From: Thermoactinomyces vulgaris
GTDB taxonomy: Bacteria > Bacillota > Bacilli > Thermoactinomycetales > Thermoactinomycetaceae
Direction: 5' to 3'
Assembly: GCF_003688725.1 (NCBI RefSeq)
Contig: NZ_REFP01000007.1
Location: 150,291 to 214,290, forward strand
Length of the DNA stretch: 64,000 nt
Shown piece by piece: positions 25,383 through 34,499 of the stretch. Position 1 is the stretch's first letter. Each line of letters opens with the position of its first letter. The notes under the pieces were generated by a model. The model worked only from the letters and a program-made list of their open reading frames with translations, had not been told where the DNA came from and did not search any database. The translations under genes and the position numbers were made by a program.

Positions 25383-27086
25383 ATGGCTGAAAAAGAAAAA
25401 ATATGGCTTCGTCATTATCCTCCGGAAGTTCCAGCAACTTTGGACTATCCTGAAGTTCCGTTAACACAGTTTCTGCTTGATGCCGCAAAAGATTATCCAG
25501 AGCGGGATGCCTTTGATTTTATGGGGAAAAGTATGACGTTTCGGGAGTTGTTGGATGAAGTTTATCGGTTTGCCGCCGCTTTGAAAGAATTGGGAGTGCA
25601 AAAAGGGGAATGTGTGGGCATCATGCTCCCAAACACGCCTCAGGGAATCATTGCTTATTATGCGGTCTTGATGGTCGGCGGAATTGTGGTTCAAATTAAT
25701 CCGTTATATATGAAAACAGAACTGAAGCACCAATTGGCTGACTCCGGGGCCACAACGATTGTCTGCCTGGATTTGGTGTGGCCGAGGGTGCAGGAAGTAA
25801 AACCGGAAACAAAACTGAAACGGGTGATCGTAACCCGGTTGTGCGATTATCTGCCTGTTCCGAAAAACTGGCTGTTTCAGCTTAAATCCAAACTTGCGGG
25901 CGAAAGTGTAAGCGTTAACTATGGCGGGGACACGTATTCTTTTGTTTCTCTTTTGAAAAAGTCGGATCCCGAGCCGATGGAGCCGGTTTTTGAGTCAGTG
26001 GATGACATTGCGTTGCTCCAATATACCGGAGGGACGACAGGGTTTGCGAAAGGGGCGATGTTGACCCATCGCAATCTGGTGGCAAACTGTTGCCAGGCCG
26101 AAGCGTGGTTGTATAAGACCAAACGAACCGAGCCGCAATCCTTTGTCGGGGCTTTGCCGTTTTTTCATGTGTATGGCATGACCACCGTGATGAACCTGGG
26201 AATGAAAATGGCAGCAAAAATCATTTTGATTCCTAAGTTTGACACGGATCTCGTGTTGAAAAAGATTCAAGAACACAAACCCACCTTTTTCCCCGGGGCT
26301 CCCACGATGTATGTGGGGCTGATCAATCATCCCAAGATCAGTCAATACGATTTGTCCTCGGTGGATGCTTGCTTGAGCGGTTCGGCACCGCTTCCGCTGG
26401 AGGTTCAGGAAAAGTTTGAAGAGTTGTCCGGTGGCTTGTTGGTGGAAGGATACGGAATGACGGAAACTTCCCCGGTAACCCATGCCAATTTGTTGTGGGA
26501 CCGCAAAAAAAGCGGAACCATCGGTTTGCCTTGGCCGGATACCGATGCGAGAATTGTTGACATTGAAACAGGAGAAGTGCTTCCTCCCGGACATGAGGGG
26601 GAATTGCAAGTCAAAGGTCCGCAAGTGATGAAAGGGTATTGGAACCGTCCGGATGAAACGGAGAAAGTGTTGAAAGACGGATGGATGTGTACAGGGGATA
26701 TTGCCAAAATGGATGAAGACGGTTATTTCTATATTCTTGACCGGAAGAAAGATGTCATCATTGCAGGCGGGTTTAACATTTATCCCCGGGAAGTCGAAGA
26801 TATCCTGTACGAACATGAAGCGGTCAAAGAAGCAGCGGTCATCGGCGTGAAAGATGATTACCGGGGCGAGACGGTGAAAGCATTCATCGTTTTAAAAGAA
26901 GGGTATTCGGTGACCGAAAAGGAATTGGACCGGTTCTGCCGCGAACGGCTGGCCAAATTTAAAGTCCCCCGCTTGTATGAGTTCCGCAAGGAATTGCCCA
27001 AAAGCTCCATCGGAAAAGTGTTGCGGCGGGTGTTGATGGATGAAGAAAAAGAACGGTCTTCCCAATTAACCAAGAAAAATGCATAA
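25383..27086 (+). CDS. lcfA: Long-chain fatty acid--CoA ligase
   Basis: The product is about 567 aa from the ATG at 25383, which has AAAGGAGG upstream; an in-frame ATG 12 codons earlier falls in the operator. It has the AMP-forming enzyme signatures LLQYTGGTTGFAKGAMLTH, VEGYGMTETSP, the hinge motif GWMCTGDIAKMDEDGYFYI, DRKKDVIIAGGFNIYPREVE and a C-terminal catalytic Lys region SSIGKVLRR. It activates fatty acids at the membrane for beta-oxidation. Together with fadR, etfB and etfA it forms a fatty-acid degradation locus as in Bacillus. Confidence 0.95.
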   Translation: MAEKEKIWLRHYPPEVPATLDYPEVPLTQFLLDAAKDYPERDAFDFMGKSMTFRELLDEVYRFAAALKELGVQKGECVGIMLPNTPQGIIAYYAVLMVGGIVVQINPLYMKTELKHQLADSGATTIVCLDLVWPRVQEVKPETKLKRVIVTRLCDYLPVPKNWLFQLKSKLAGESVSVNYGGDTYSFVSLLKKSDPEPMEPVFESVDDIALLQYTGGTTGFAKGAMLTHRNLVANCCQAEAWLYKTKRTEPQSFVGALPFFHVYGMTTVMNLGMKMAAKIILIPKFDTDLVLKKIQEHKPTFFPGAPTMYVGLINHPKISQYDLSSVDACLSGSAPLPLEVQEKFEELSGGLLVEGYGMTETSPVTHANLLWDRKKSGTIGLPWPDTDARIVDIETGEVLPPGHEGELQVKGPQVMKGYWNRPDETEKVLKDGWMCTGDIAKMDEDGYFYILDRKKDVIIAGGFNIYPREVEDILYEHEAVKEAAVIGVKDDYRGETVKAFIVLKEGYSVTEKELDRFCRERLAKFKVPRLYEFRKELPKSSIGKVLRRVLMDEEKERSSQLTKKNA

Positions 27087-27147
27087 ATTTATCTTGAAAA
27101 TTTCTATAATAGGATTAATTTGATATAATAAAATCTGTTCAAATCAA

Positions 27148-27176
27148 TTGACAATTGAAAGCGGTTATCCTAAACT
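27148..27176 (+). promoter_or_regulatory. Sigma-A-type promoter of fadR-etfBA
   Basis: TTGACA (27148-27153) and TAAACT (27171-27176) are separated by exactly 17 nt. The FadR operator begins 7 nt after the -10 element, overlapping the expected transcription start. Confidence 0.65.
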
Positions 27177-27182
27177 AAAAAT

Positions 27183-27200
27183 TGAATGAATAGTCATTCA
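27183..27200. promoter_or_regulatory. Perfect FadR palindrome upstream of fadR
   Basis: TGAATGAATAGTCATTCA is an exact inverted repeat (7-bp arms, TGAATGA/TCATTCA) matching the known Bacillus FadR box. It lies 26 nt before the fadR start and over the promoter's start site, implying autoregulation and control of etfBA. Confidence 0.88.
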
Positions 27201-27225
27201 TAAAAGCCGGAGAGGATATGGAAAG

Positions 27226-27810
27226 ATGGCAAAAAGAACCGGGGAAAAATATGAAGCAATCATTGATGCTGCAGTAAGAGTGATTGCCGAATATGGTTAT
27301 CATAATGCCCAGATATCTAAAATTGCCCGTGAAGCCAAGGTGGCTGACGGTACCATCTATCTTTATTTTGAAAACAAGGATGATGTCTTGGTTTCACTGT
27401 TTGATGAAAAAATGGGTTCTTTTATCAGCCAGGCCGAAAAAGAATTGAGCCAAATCACATCCCCTGAAGAGCAACTGTACCATTTGATCAAACTCCATTT
27501 CGAAAACTTGGAAAAAGACCGCAAATTGGCACTGGTTACCCAAATCGAACTGAGGCAGTCCAATCCGGAAGTGCGAAAAGGAATCAACAATATTTTAAAA
27601 AGGTACTTGGATATCATTGACAATGTCATTTTAAACGGTAAAAAGACAGGTGTGTTTCACGAAGATCTGGATGTGCGGATTGCCCGCAGAATGGTGTTTG
27701 GAACCTTGGATGAAACGGTGACATCTTGGATTATGAATGGTTTTAAATACAGCCTGTTGGACCAGATCAACGAGATTCACCGTTTATTCATTCATGGGAT
27801 GAAGAAATAA
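27226..27810 (+). CDS. fadR: Fatty acid metabolism repressor, TetR family
   Basis: The 194-aa product has an N-terminal TetR helix-turn-helix (EAIIDAAVRVIAEYGYHNAQ, then IAREAKVADGTIYLYFENKD) and a C-terminal ligand domain. Sequence and context match FadR (YsiA) of Bacillus, which dissociates from DNA upon binding long-chain acyl-CoA. Two operator copies flank the locus (before lcfA and before fadR). etfB follows 30 nt downstream. Confidence 0.93.
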   Translation: MAKRTGEKYEAIIDAAVRVIAEYGYHNAQISKIAREAKVADGTIYLYFENKDDVLVSLFDEKMGSFISQAEKELSQITSPEEQLYHLIKLHFENLEKDRKLALVTQIELRQSNPEVRKGINNILKRYLDIIDNVILNGKKTGVFHEDLDVRIARRMVFGTLDETVTSWIMNGFKYSLLDQINEIHRLFIHGMKK

Positions 27811-27840
27811 AAAACAGCCGACAACAAGGGGGAGTGGAAG

Positions 27841-28620
27841 ATGAACATTCTCGTTTGTCTCAAGCAGACGTTTGACACCGAAGAAAAAATCACGATTGAA
27901 AATGGTCAGATCAGTGAGGATGGCGTCGAGTTTGTGATCAACCCTTATGATGAATATGCGGTGGAAGAAGCCGTCCGCCTGAAAGAAGAACACGGCGGGG
28001 AAGTGACGGTCATCACCATTGGTCCGGAACGGGCTGAACAAGCACTTCGCACCGCCATGGCCATGGGGGCGGACAAAGGAGTCATTGTCGATACCGAAGA
28101 TCTGGATGTAGAACTGGATGAACATTCCGTTGCTCAAATCCTGGCTGCGACGATCGAAGAAGAAGACCTGGAATATGACCTTATTTTGTGTGGATACATG
28201 GCTGTGGATGACGGGTCTGCCCAAGTGGGGCCCAGACTGGCTGAATTGCTCGGGATTCCCCATATTTCCACCATTACCAAATTGGAAATTGAGGGCGAAA
28301 AAGTTTCAGTGGAAAAAGACGTGGAAGGGGATGTTGAATACATCGAATCAACCCTCCCGATTTTGGTGACGGCACAGCAAGGATTGAATGATCCTCGTTA
28401 TCCTTCGCTTCCCGGAATCATGAAAGCCAAAAAGAAACCGCTTTCCCGTTTGGATTTGGATGATTTGGACCTGGAAGAAGAAGAAATTCAGGCCAAAACC
28501 GAAACGACGGAAGTATTCCTGCCGCCCAAAAAACAAGCAGGAAAAATTTTGGAAGGCGAGTTGGAAGATCAGGTAAAAGAATTGGTTCAATTGTTGCACT
28601 CTGAAGCAAAGGTGATTTAA
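27841..28620 (+). CDS. etfB: Electron transfer flavoprotein beta subunit
   Basis: The 259-aa product carries the family start MNILVCLKQTFDTEEKI, the nucleotide-binding stretch YDLILCGYMAVDDGSAQVGP and the recognition loop before LPILVTAQQGLNDPRYPSLP. With EtfA it carries electrons from acyl-CoA dehydrogenases to the quinone pool. It has a strong GGGGGAG ribosome site. etfA begins 19 nt after its stop. FadR control is expected through the upstream operator. Confidence 0.95.
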   Translation: MNILVCLKQTFDTEEKITIENGQISEDGVEFVINPYDEYAVEEAVRLKEEHGGEVTVITIGPERAEQALRTAMAMGADKGVIVDTEDLDVELDEHSVAQILAATIEEEDLEYDLILCGYMAVDDGSAQVGPRLAELLGIPHISTITKLEIEGEKVSVEKDVEGDVEYIESTLPILVTAQQGLNDPRYPSLPGIMKAKKKPLSRLDLDDLDLEEEEIQAKTETTEVFLPPKKQAGKILEGELEDQVKELVQLLHSEAKVI

Positions 28621-28639
28621 CAGCGAGGAGGAGCGAATC

Positions 28640-29626
28640 ATGAGCAAACATGTATTGGTTCTTGCAGACGTGCGTGAGGGGAAACTCAGAAATGTGACAT
28701 TTGAATCGCTGGCAGCGGCAAAACAGGTGGCAGAAGGCGGGACGGTAACCGCCACGGTATTCGGAAGTTTTGCCAAAGATTTGGCCGAACCGCTGGCTCA
28801 TCATGGCGCCGATAAAGTGATCGTTGTGGAAAACGGCGAATTGGATCAATATACTACAGATGCATATTTCCAAGCCTTTAAAAAAGTGATTGAGCATGTC
28901 AACCCGGATGTGATTTTTACCGGCCACACGGCGGTGGGAAAAGATTTGTGCCCGCGGATTGCGGCCCGTTTGGGTTACGGGTTGATCAGCGATTGCACCA
29001 ATATTGAGGTGGAAGATGGAAACATTGTCTTCACCCGCCCCATCTACGCTGGGAAAGCGTTTGTGAAAAAAGTGGTGAAAGACGGCGTGATCTTTGCAAC
29101 ATTCCGTCCCAACAATATTCCTCAGGAAGAGCCGGATACCAGCCGCACGCCGGATGTTGAGGCGCTCAGCGTGGATCTGGATAAAGATTTATTGCGGACC
29201 ATTGTTAAAAATGTGGTTAAAAAAGCTTCGGATGGCGTGGATTTGACCGAAGCACGCGTGGTCGTCTCCGGCGGTCGCGGGGTGAAAAGCGAGGAAGGAT
29301 TCAAACCCTTGTACGAGCTGGCGGATGTATTGGGAGGAGCCGTCGGCGCTTCCCGGGGGGCTTGCGATTCCGGATATTGTGACTATGCGTTGCAAATCGG
29401 CCAAACCGGTAAAGTGGTGACCCCCGATTTGTACATTGCCTGCGGAATTTCAGGAGCGATCCAGCACCTGGCAGGGATGTCCAACTCCAAAGTCATCGTT
29501 GCAATCAACAAAGACCCGGAAGCTCCGATTTTCCAAGTGGCGGATTACGGCATCGTCGGCGACTTGTTTGAAGTGGTTCCGATGCTGACGGAAGAGTTTA
29601 AAAAGTTGTTGGGTGAACAACAATAA
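28640..29626 (+). CDS. etfA: Electron transfer flavoprotein alpha subunit
   Basis: The 328-aa product has an N-terminal domain ([19 protein letters not shown]) and the C-terminal FAD-binding domain with [52 protein letters not shown] and [20 protein letters not shown], the classic FAD signature. It forms a heterodimer with EtfB. A terminator follows, closing the fadR-etfB-etfA unit. Confidence 0.96.
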   Translation: MSKHVLVLADVREGKLRNVTFESLAAAKQVAEGGTVTATVFGSFAKDLAEPLAHHGADKVIVVENGELDQYTTDAYFQAFKKVIEHVNPDVIFTGHTAVGKDLCPRIAARLGYGLISDCTNIEVEDGNIVFTRPIYAGKAFVKKVVKDGVIFATFRPNNIPQEEPDTSRTPDVEALSVDLDKDLLRTIVKNVVKKASDGVDLTEARVVVSGGRGVKSEEGFKPLYELADVLGGAVGASRGACDSGYCDYALQIGQTGKVVTPDLYIACGISGAIQHLAGMSNSKVIVAINKDPEAPIFQVADYGIVGDLFEVVPMLTEEFKKLLGEQQ

Positions 29627-29645
29627 GAAAAGATTGGTTTTAAAA

Positions 29646-29677
29646 AGAAGAGCACACGGGTGGTGCTCTTCTTTTTT
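29646..29677 (+). terminator. Terminator after etfA
   Basis: AAGAGCAC and GTGCTCTT arms around a short loop are followed by CTTTTTT. Confidence 0.88.
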
Positions 29678-29796
29678 GGTTTACTTACAAAATGACTTGG
29701 TACTTTTTTTTCTAAAGTGGTATACTACACTGTGAAAGCCAAAGATATTTTTGGTTTGGATCATGATGCGCAAGCAAAATAAGGAGGCAGTAACTT

Positions 29797-30120
29797 ATGG
29801 CAATCGTGGAAATTACCGATGAAAATTTTGATAAAGAAGTACAAAGCAAAGAAGCCGGGACCGTTTTGGTTGACTTTTGGGCTCCGTGGTGCGGTCCGTG
29901 CCGCATGTTGGCACCCGAATTGGAAAAAGTGGATGAAGAAATGGGCGACCAATTGAAAATTGCCAAAGTGAATGTGGACAACAGCCCTGAAACGGCCGGG
30001 AAGTTTGGAGTCATGAGTGTGCCGACTTTGATGGTGTTCAAAGACGGGGAAATGGTTTCCAAAATGGTCGGGGCTCAACCGAAAGAACAATTGGTAGCCT
30101 GGTTGAAAGAATATGTTTGA
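29797..30120 (+). CDS. trxA: Thioredoxin
   Basis: The 107-aa product has the canonical active site WCGPC (Cys32/Cys35) and the cis-Pro loop SVPTLMVFKDG. It is a cytoplasmic disulfide reductant. AAGGAGG precedes the ATG. It has its own terminator, and a location after etfA is as in Bacillus. Confidence 0.97.
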   Translation: MAIVEITDENFDKEVQSKEAGTVLVDFWAPWCGPCRMLAPELEKVDEEMGDQLKIAKVNVDNSPETAGKFGVMSVPTLMVFKDGEMVSKMVGAQPKEQLVAWLKEYV

Positions 30121-30132
30121 TGGATGTTCATC

Positions 30133-30165
30133 AGGCGATGCCGGTTGGCATCGCCTTTTGTTTTT
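30133..30165 (+). terminator. Terminator after trxA
   Basis: GGCGATGCC and GGCATCGCC form a perfect 9-bp stem with a 4-nt loop, followed by TTTTGTTTTT. Confidence 0.92.
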
Positions 30166-30183
30166 ATGATCTTAAACGGCCTC

Positions 30184-30951
30184 TCAATCAGCCGGATTGA
30201 ATTCCGGTTCAATTTTGTCTTTGTATCTTTTGACATAAACGGATAAAGCAAACAGTGACGGGAAGGTGATTGTAAGTTGTGCTACCAAACTTGCAATCCA
30301 TAAGATAACAGGATGTGAGTCCGAAAATCCAAACACCATGTAAATGGCGATGATGAGCAAAGATCCCGCCAACCAGAAAATAATTGAAAGAGCAAGGTAG
30401 GACCCAAATGCAGTCAGAAGAGAAAGAAAAATTTTTGTGAAAGCTTTTTTCAGCATAACAAAGGCATGTTTAATCGATTGCCAGCTCTTCATTCCGTCTT
30501 TTAAAACCAGAACCGAAGATTGAACAGACAAATAAGACAACAAAGCAATCAAGCCAATTGAAAGCAATATGGCTGCCAAAACTGCCAACGGAGGAAAAAA
30601 TAAAAAGAGAAAAACCGCTAAAAAAGTAACCAGCACAGCCGGAATGGACAATAAATAAATACATAAACCGAGTCTTAAAATTTTCCAGTAATTCGGCAAC
30701 ATTTCCTGAAGCAAAACTTGAACGGAAGCTTCACTTTTATAGTGAGCGGAAATGGTCACCGACATAATTCCCCCGCTAAGGGCAGGAGTTAATATGATTA
30801 AAATGATGATAAATACAAAGGCCCAGGCTGTTGGTTCTTTGGTTACCGGATCGATATTCACATTGATAAAAAATGTAAAGACCGCTAAGAGCAAGGAGAC
30901 AATCAGATAAGACAGATAAAGGTTTTTTTGGACTTGGTCTTTTAAAAACAT
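30184..30951 (-). CDS. Multi-span membrane protein of unknown function
   Basis: The 255-aa protein has about six hydrophobic spans (near 12-30, 42-62, 93-115, 118-140, 168-195 and 215-235) and a Lys-rich C-terminus. The middle LKDGMKSWQSIKHAFVMLKK between spans looks like an amphipathic segment typical of small DUF membrane proteins in Bacillales, but I cannot name the family. It is transcribed alone, divergent from uvrC. The codon use is more AT-rich than in its neighbours, which may hint at transfer. Confidence 0.7.
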   Translation of the reverse strand: MFLKDQVQKNLYLSYLIVSLLLAVFTFFINVNIDPVTKEPTAWAFVFIIILIILTPALSGGIMSVTISAHYKSEASVQVLLQEMLPNYWKILRLGLCIYLLSIPAVLVTFLAVFLFLFFPPLAVLAAILLSIGLIALLSYLSVQSSVLVLKDGMKSWQSIKHAFVMLKKAFTKIFLSLLTAFGSYLALSIIFWLAGSLLIIAIYMVFGFSDSHPVILWIASLVAQLTITFPSLFALSVYVKRYKDKIEPEFNPAD

Positions 30952-31188
30952 ATCAAATCACCTACATAAATTTATGTATTTATTGAGACAGTACAGATCT
31001 TTATACTAAAATATGTTGTGTATTTTTTCAAGTTTTATTTCGAATTTTATGAATGATCTGTGCGGAAGATGCGCAATCTTTTTTCGTGAGGAGCGAATGG
31101 TAATATGCTAAACTATAAATAGTTAACTTGGCAAACAGAAAAATGTTTATGGATATAAATGAAATTAAATCCAGGAGGGGGGACTTGT

Positions 31189-32955
31189 TTGGAGATAAAA
31201 GACAAACTGTCTCTGTTGCCGGAAAAACCCGGTTGTTACTTGATGTTAAATCAAGACCAGGAAGTGATTTACGTCGGCAAGGCGAAAAATTTGCGAAACC
31301 GGGTTCGTTCTTATTTTACGGGGAGCCATGACGGAAAAACCCAACGCTTGGTGATGGATATCGCCGATTTTGAGTACATTGTCACGTCCAATCACGTGGA
31401 GGCTTTGATTCTGGAGTTGAATTTGATCAAAAAACACCGCCCGAAATATAACGTGATGTTAAAAGATGACAAATCGTACCCTTACATCCGGCTGACCAAA
31501 GAAAAACATCCCCGCCTGGAAGTGACCCGGAACTTAAAAAAGGATGGTTCCAAATACTTCGGACCTTATCCCCATGCCGGAGCGGCTCAACACACCAAAA
31601 AGTTATTGGACCGCTTGTTTCCGCTGCGCAAGTGCAAAACCATCCCCAAACGGGTATGCCTGTATTACCATATGGGACAATGTCTGGCTCCTTGTGAAAT
31701 GGATGTGGATCCGGACGATTACGAGAAAATAACGAAGGAAATCGTCCGCTTTTTAAACGGGGGAGTTACGGAACTGAAAAAAGAATTGCAAAGAAAAATG
31801 GAAGAAGCAGCGGAAAACTTGGAGTTCGAACAAGCCAAAGAGTACCGGGACCTGCTCTTGGATATTGACTCAACCATTGAAAAACAAAACATTGTCCTTC
31901 CCGCTCAACAGAATTTGGACATCTTCGGCTATGCGGCGGAAAAGGGCTGGATGTGTGTCCAGGTGTTTTTTGTGCGCCAGGGAAAATTGATTGAACGGGA
32001 AGTATCGGTGTTTCCGCACTACCACGAGGCAGAAGAAGATTTTGTTTCTTTTGTCGCCCAGTTTTATCACGAAATGCCTACACTCCCGAAAGAAATTCAT
32101 TTGCCCCGAGGAGTGGATCCGGATATTCTCACAAAAATGCTTCCGGAAGTTCACATTCATGTTCCCCGGCGCGGCAACAAAAAGAATCTGGTGAACATGG
32201 CCACCGAAAATGCGGAGATTGCCTTGAAAGAACGTTTCCAATTGTTGGAGCGGGACGAGCAAAAAACGTGGAATGCGTTGGAAGGTTTGAGCCGGGCGCT
32301 TGGCATCGGGTTGCCCCGCCGGATTGAAGCATTTGACAACTCCAATATCCAAGGGACCGATCCGGTGTCGGCGATGGTATGTTTTATCGATGGAAAACCG
32401 GCCAAAAAAGAATACCGCAAATACCGGATCCGGACCGTTTCCGGCCCCAATGACGTGGAAACCATGCGGGAAGTGATCCGGCGCCGTTATACGCGCGTTT
32501 TGAAAGAAAACCGTCCGTTGCCGGATTTGGTCTTGGTGGACGGCGGAAAAGCGCAAATCCATGCGGCCGTGGATGTGTTGGAAAACGAATTGGGATTGTT
32601 TATCCCGGTCGGCGGCATGGTGAAAGATGACAAACACCAAACAGCCAAACTGATGGCCGGGGATCCGGTGGAGGAAGTGAAGCTGGAGCGGGGAAGCGAC
32701 ACTTTTTTCCTGATCCAGCGCATTCAGGAAGAAGTACACCGCTTTGCCATCACGTTTCACCGGCAGGTTCGCGGCAAAAGCATGTTCCAATCCGAATTGG
32801 ATAAAATCCAGGGAGTCGGGCCGAAACGAAAGCAACTGCTTTATCAACATTTTGGATCCATTGAAAACATGAAAAAAGCTTCCATTGAAGAGTTTCGGAA
32901 GGCGGGTATTGGCGATCAGCTGGCCCGGACCATTCTGAAGGAGTTAAACCAATAA
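31189..32955 (+). CDS. uvrC: Excinuclease ABC subunit C
   Basis: The product is about 588 aa from the TTG at 31189 behind AGGAGG; an ATG 10 codons upstream is possible but lacks a ribosome site. Domains: GIY-YIG nuclease (about 1-95, KPGCYLM, then [19 protein letters not shown]), Cys-containing region, UVR motif (about 195-235), the RNase-H-like 3' nuclease ([30 protein letters not shown]) and C-terminal helix-hairpin-helix ([12 protein letters not shown]). It makes both incisions in UvrABC nucleotide excision repair. A terminator follows. Confidence 0.96.
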   Translation: MEIKDKLSLLPEKPGCYLMLNQDQEVIYVGKAKNLRNRVRSYFTGSHDGKTQRLVMDIADFEYIVTSNHVEALILELNLIKKHRPKYNVMLKDDKSYPYIRLTKEKHPRLEVTRNLKKDGSKYFGPYPHAGAAQHTKKLLDRLFPLRKCKTIPKRVCLYYHMGQCLAPCEMDVDPDDYEKITKEIVRFLNGGVTELKKELQRKMEEAAENLEFEQAKEYRDLLLDIDSTIEKQNIVLPAQQNLDIFGYAAEKGWMCVQVFFVRQGKLIEREVSVFPHYHEAEEDFVSFVAQFYHEMPTLPKEIHLPRGVDPDILTKMLPEVHIHVPRRGNKKNLVNMATENAEIALKERFQLLERDEQKTWNALEGLSRALGIGLPRRIEAFDNSNIQGTDPVSAMVCFIDGKPAKKEYRKYRIRTVSGPNDVETMREVIRRRYTRVLKENRPLPDLVLVDGGKAQIHAAVDVLENELGLFIPVGGMVKDDKHQTAKLMAGDPVEEVKLERGSDTFFLIQRIQEEVHRFAITFHRQVRGKSMFQSELDKIQGVGPKRKQLLYQHFGSIENMKKASIEEFRKAGIGDQLARTILKELNQ

Positions 32956-32990
32956 GATCCTCGCCGTCGGGAGGGTGAGGATCTTTTTTA
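32952..32990 (+). terminator. Terminator after uvrC
   Basis: AAGATCCTC and GAGGATCTT arms with a GC-rich loop are followed by TTTT. The stem begins at the uvrC stop. Confidence 0.85.
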
Positions 32991-33027
32991 CCAATCGATC
33001 ATTTGATGATGTAAGGGGGACTTCTTG

Positions 33028-33525
33028 GTGCGTGACATTCATGAGAAAATTGAAGCCATGGATCCTGTTTATTTTCTTCGTCAATATTCAAGGGGACAAG
33101 CTGTTTCGAAACAAATGGTGCAGTTGATTTATGAATTAAAAGAAAGGTATTCTTTTTCCAACGGGGTCATCAACGTTTTACTCGAATTTTGCATGTTGGA
33201 AAATAACTATAAGATCATCCGTGCCGATGTGCTCAACCTGGCTGAAGACTTATTCCGGAGAAACATTTCCACGGGAAAAGAAGCATTGCATTATTTGAAA
33301 AGTTTGCAAAAGCGGAAACACCCGTCTTCATCCCCTGATGTTTCGCGCACCTCCAACCCGGAAAGCCGGGAATACAATATGGAATATGTGGAGACCAATA
33401 TTGCTTTGCTTGCCAGACAGCTGCATGAGTTGCGGAAGGAAATCAAAGAATCCTTTTTGAACATGGATCAACAATTGGATCAAATTGAATCACATCTGAA
33501 ACGATTGTCTAATCTGATGAAATAA
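33028..33525 (+). CDS. DnaB (replication initiation) C-terminal-domain-like protein
   Basis: The product is about 165 aa, starting at GTG 33028 or the TTG just before it, behind AAGGGGG. The first 90 residues (PVYFLRQYSRGQAVSKQMVQ, LKERYSFSNGVINVLLEFCM, NLAEDLFRRNISTGKEALHY) resemble the DnaB_2/DnaD-like domain of Bacillus DnaB, which binds ssDNA. The C-terminal part is a coiled coil (LARQLHELRKEIKESFLNMD and on). It lacks the N-terminal DnaB domains, so it is a stand-alone domain. It may act as a DNA-binding accessory protein; the function is not known. Confidence 0.65.
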   Translation: MRDIHEKIEAMDPVYFLRQYSRGQAVSKQMVQLIYELKERYSFSNGVINVLLEFCMLENNYKIIRADVLNLAEDLFRRNISTGKEALHYLKSLQKRKHPSSSPDVSRTSNPESREYNMEYVETNIALLARQLHELRKEIKESFLNMDQQLDQIESHLKRLSNLMK

Positions 33526-33729
33526 AAAGGAAAAAGATGAAAAAGGCCTGCAGGGGTCTTTTTTCTTTTTGGGGTGAATCGGTTATAATCCTTGATTGGT
33601 CTGGTGCTTGGCAGGAAGTCTTCCCGACCGAAAAGAACAAGAGTTTACGAAGAAAGTATACAGGGCGTCATTTTCGATACAGATCCTTATGTTTGTTTCA
33701 GAAGAAAATCGGGGAAAGGAGAAATGCGT

Positions 33730-34491
33730 ATGAGGGAAAAATCCGGGGAACAAAACCTCGTGGCCGATTGGGTTTGGCAGGTTTATTTGACAAGGAAATT
33801 AAAAAAACACTTTGCCCGTGTGTATGTCCGATGCAGCGAACAAATCAACGTTTCGATTCCTACATTATATATGGCCAATCATGCAAGCTGGTGGGATCTT
33901 TACCTGGCCATGTGGATCAGCCGGAATTACTTGCGGCAAGATGCTTATTTTTTGCTCAATGAACAGGAAACCGACACGTATGGATGGCTGGGGAAGGAAG
34001 AGGTGCTCTCTTTTGACGGGGATTCCTATCAACAAATTCAAGAAGCTTTGGAACACGGTGCAGAGATCCTGGATGGAAGATTTGGCTCGCTTTGGGTTTT
34101 CGGGCAGGGAGAAGTGAAACATCCGGATTTTCGCCCGCTTCGTTTTTTGCCGGGACTGGGCTCATTGCTTGAAAAGGTGAAACATGTGCAAGTGGTGCCG
34201 GTTGCGTTTTATTATTCCATGACCGGACCCTCTCCGGAAGCTTGCATCCAATTGTCTGCACCGATTGTGCCTTCCACTTTTGAACAGGGAAACCGCCGGG
34301 CATGGATTGCCGCCTGCAGCAAGGAACTCACCTATCATCTGGATATGGTCAAGGAACAGGTCATTTCCGAAAATCTTGGCGATTTTGAGTGTGTACTGGC
34401 AGGAATCATGGCCGGGGACCATCCGTGGCCGCCGGTAGAAGATTGGAAAAAGCAAATTGAACAATGGATACAGAAAATAAAGAAAGGGTGA
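33730..34491 (+). CDS. PlsC-like acyltransferase
   Basis: The product is about 253 aa from the ATG at 33730, with AAAGGAG at 8 nt; an ATG two codons earlier is too close. The NHASWWD motif (His51, Asp56) is the HX4D active site of glycerolipid acyltransferases, and LWVFGQGE corresponds to the block that contains the acyl-acceptor Glu/Gly region. No membrane span is obvious. The desaturase-like gene begins 8 nt after its stop, so the two form an operon. An acyltransferase next to a carotenoid desaturase recalls the last steps of glycosylated C30 carotenoid esters (CrtO-type role), though no glycosyltransferase or synthase is nearby. Confidence 0.78.
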   Translation: MREKSGEQNLVADWVWQVYLTRKLKKHFARVYVRCSEQINVSIPTLYMANHASWWDLYLAMWISRNYLRQDAYFLLNEQETDTYGWLGKEEVLSFDGDSYQQIQEALEHGAEILDGRFGSLWVFGQGEVKHPDFRPLRFLPGLGSLLEKVKHVQVVPVAFYYSMTGPSPEACIQLSAPIVPSTFEQGNRRAWIAACSKELTYHLDMVKEQVISENLGDFECVLAGIMAGDHPWPPVEDWKKQIEQWIQKIKKG

Positions 34492-34499
34492 CACACTCC

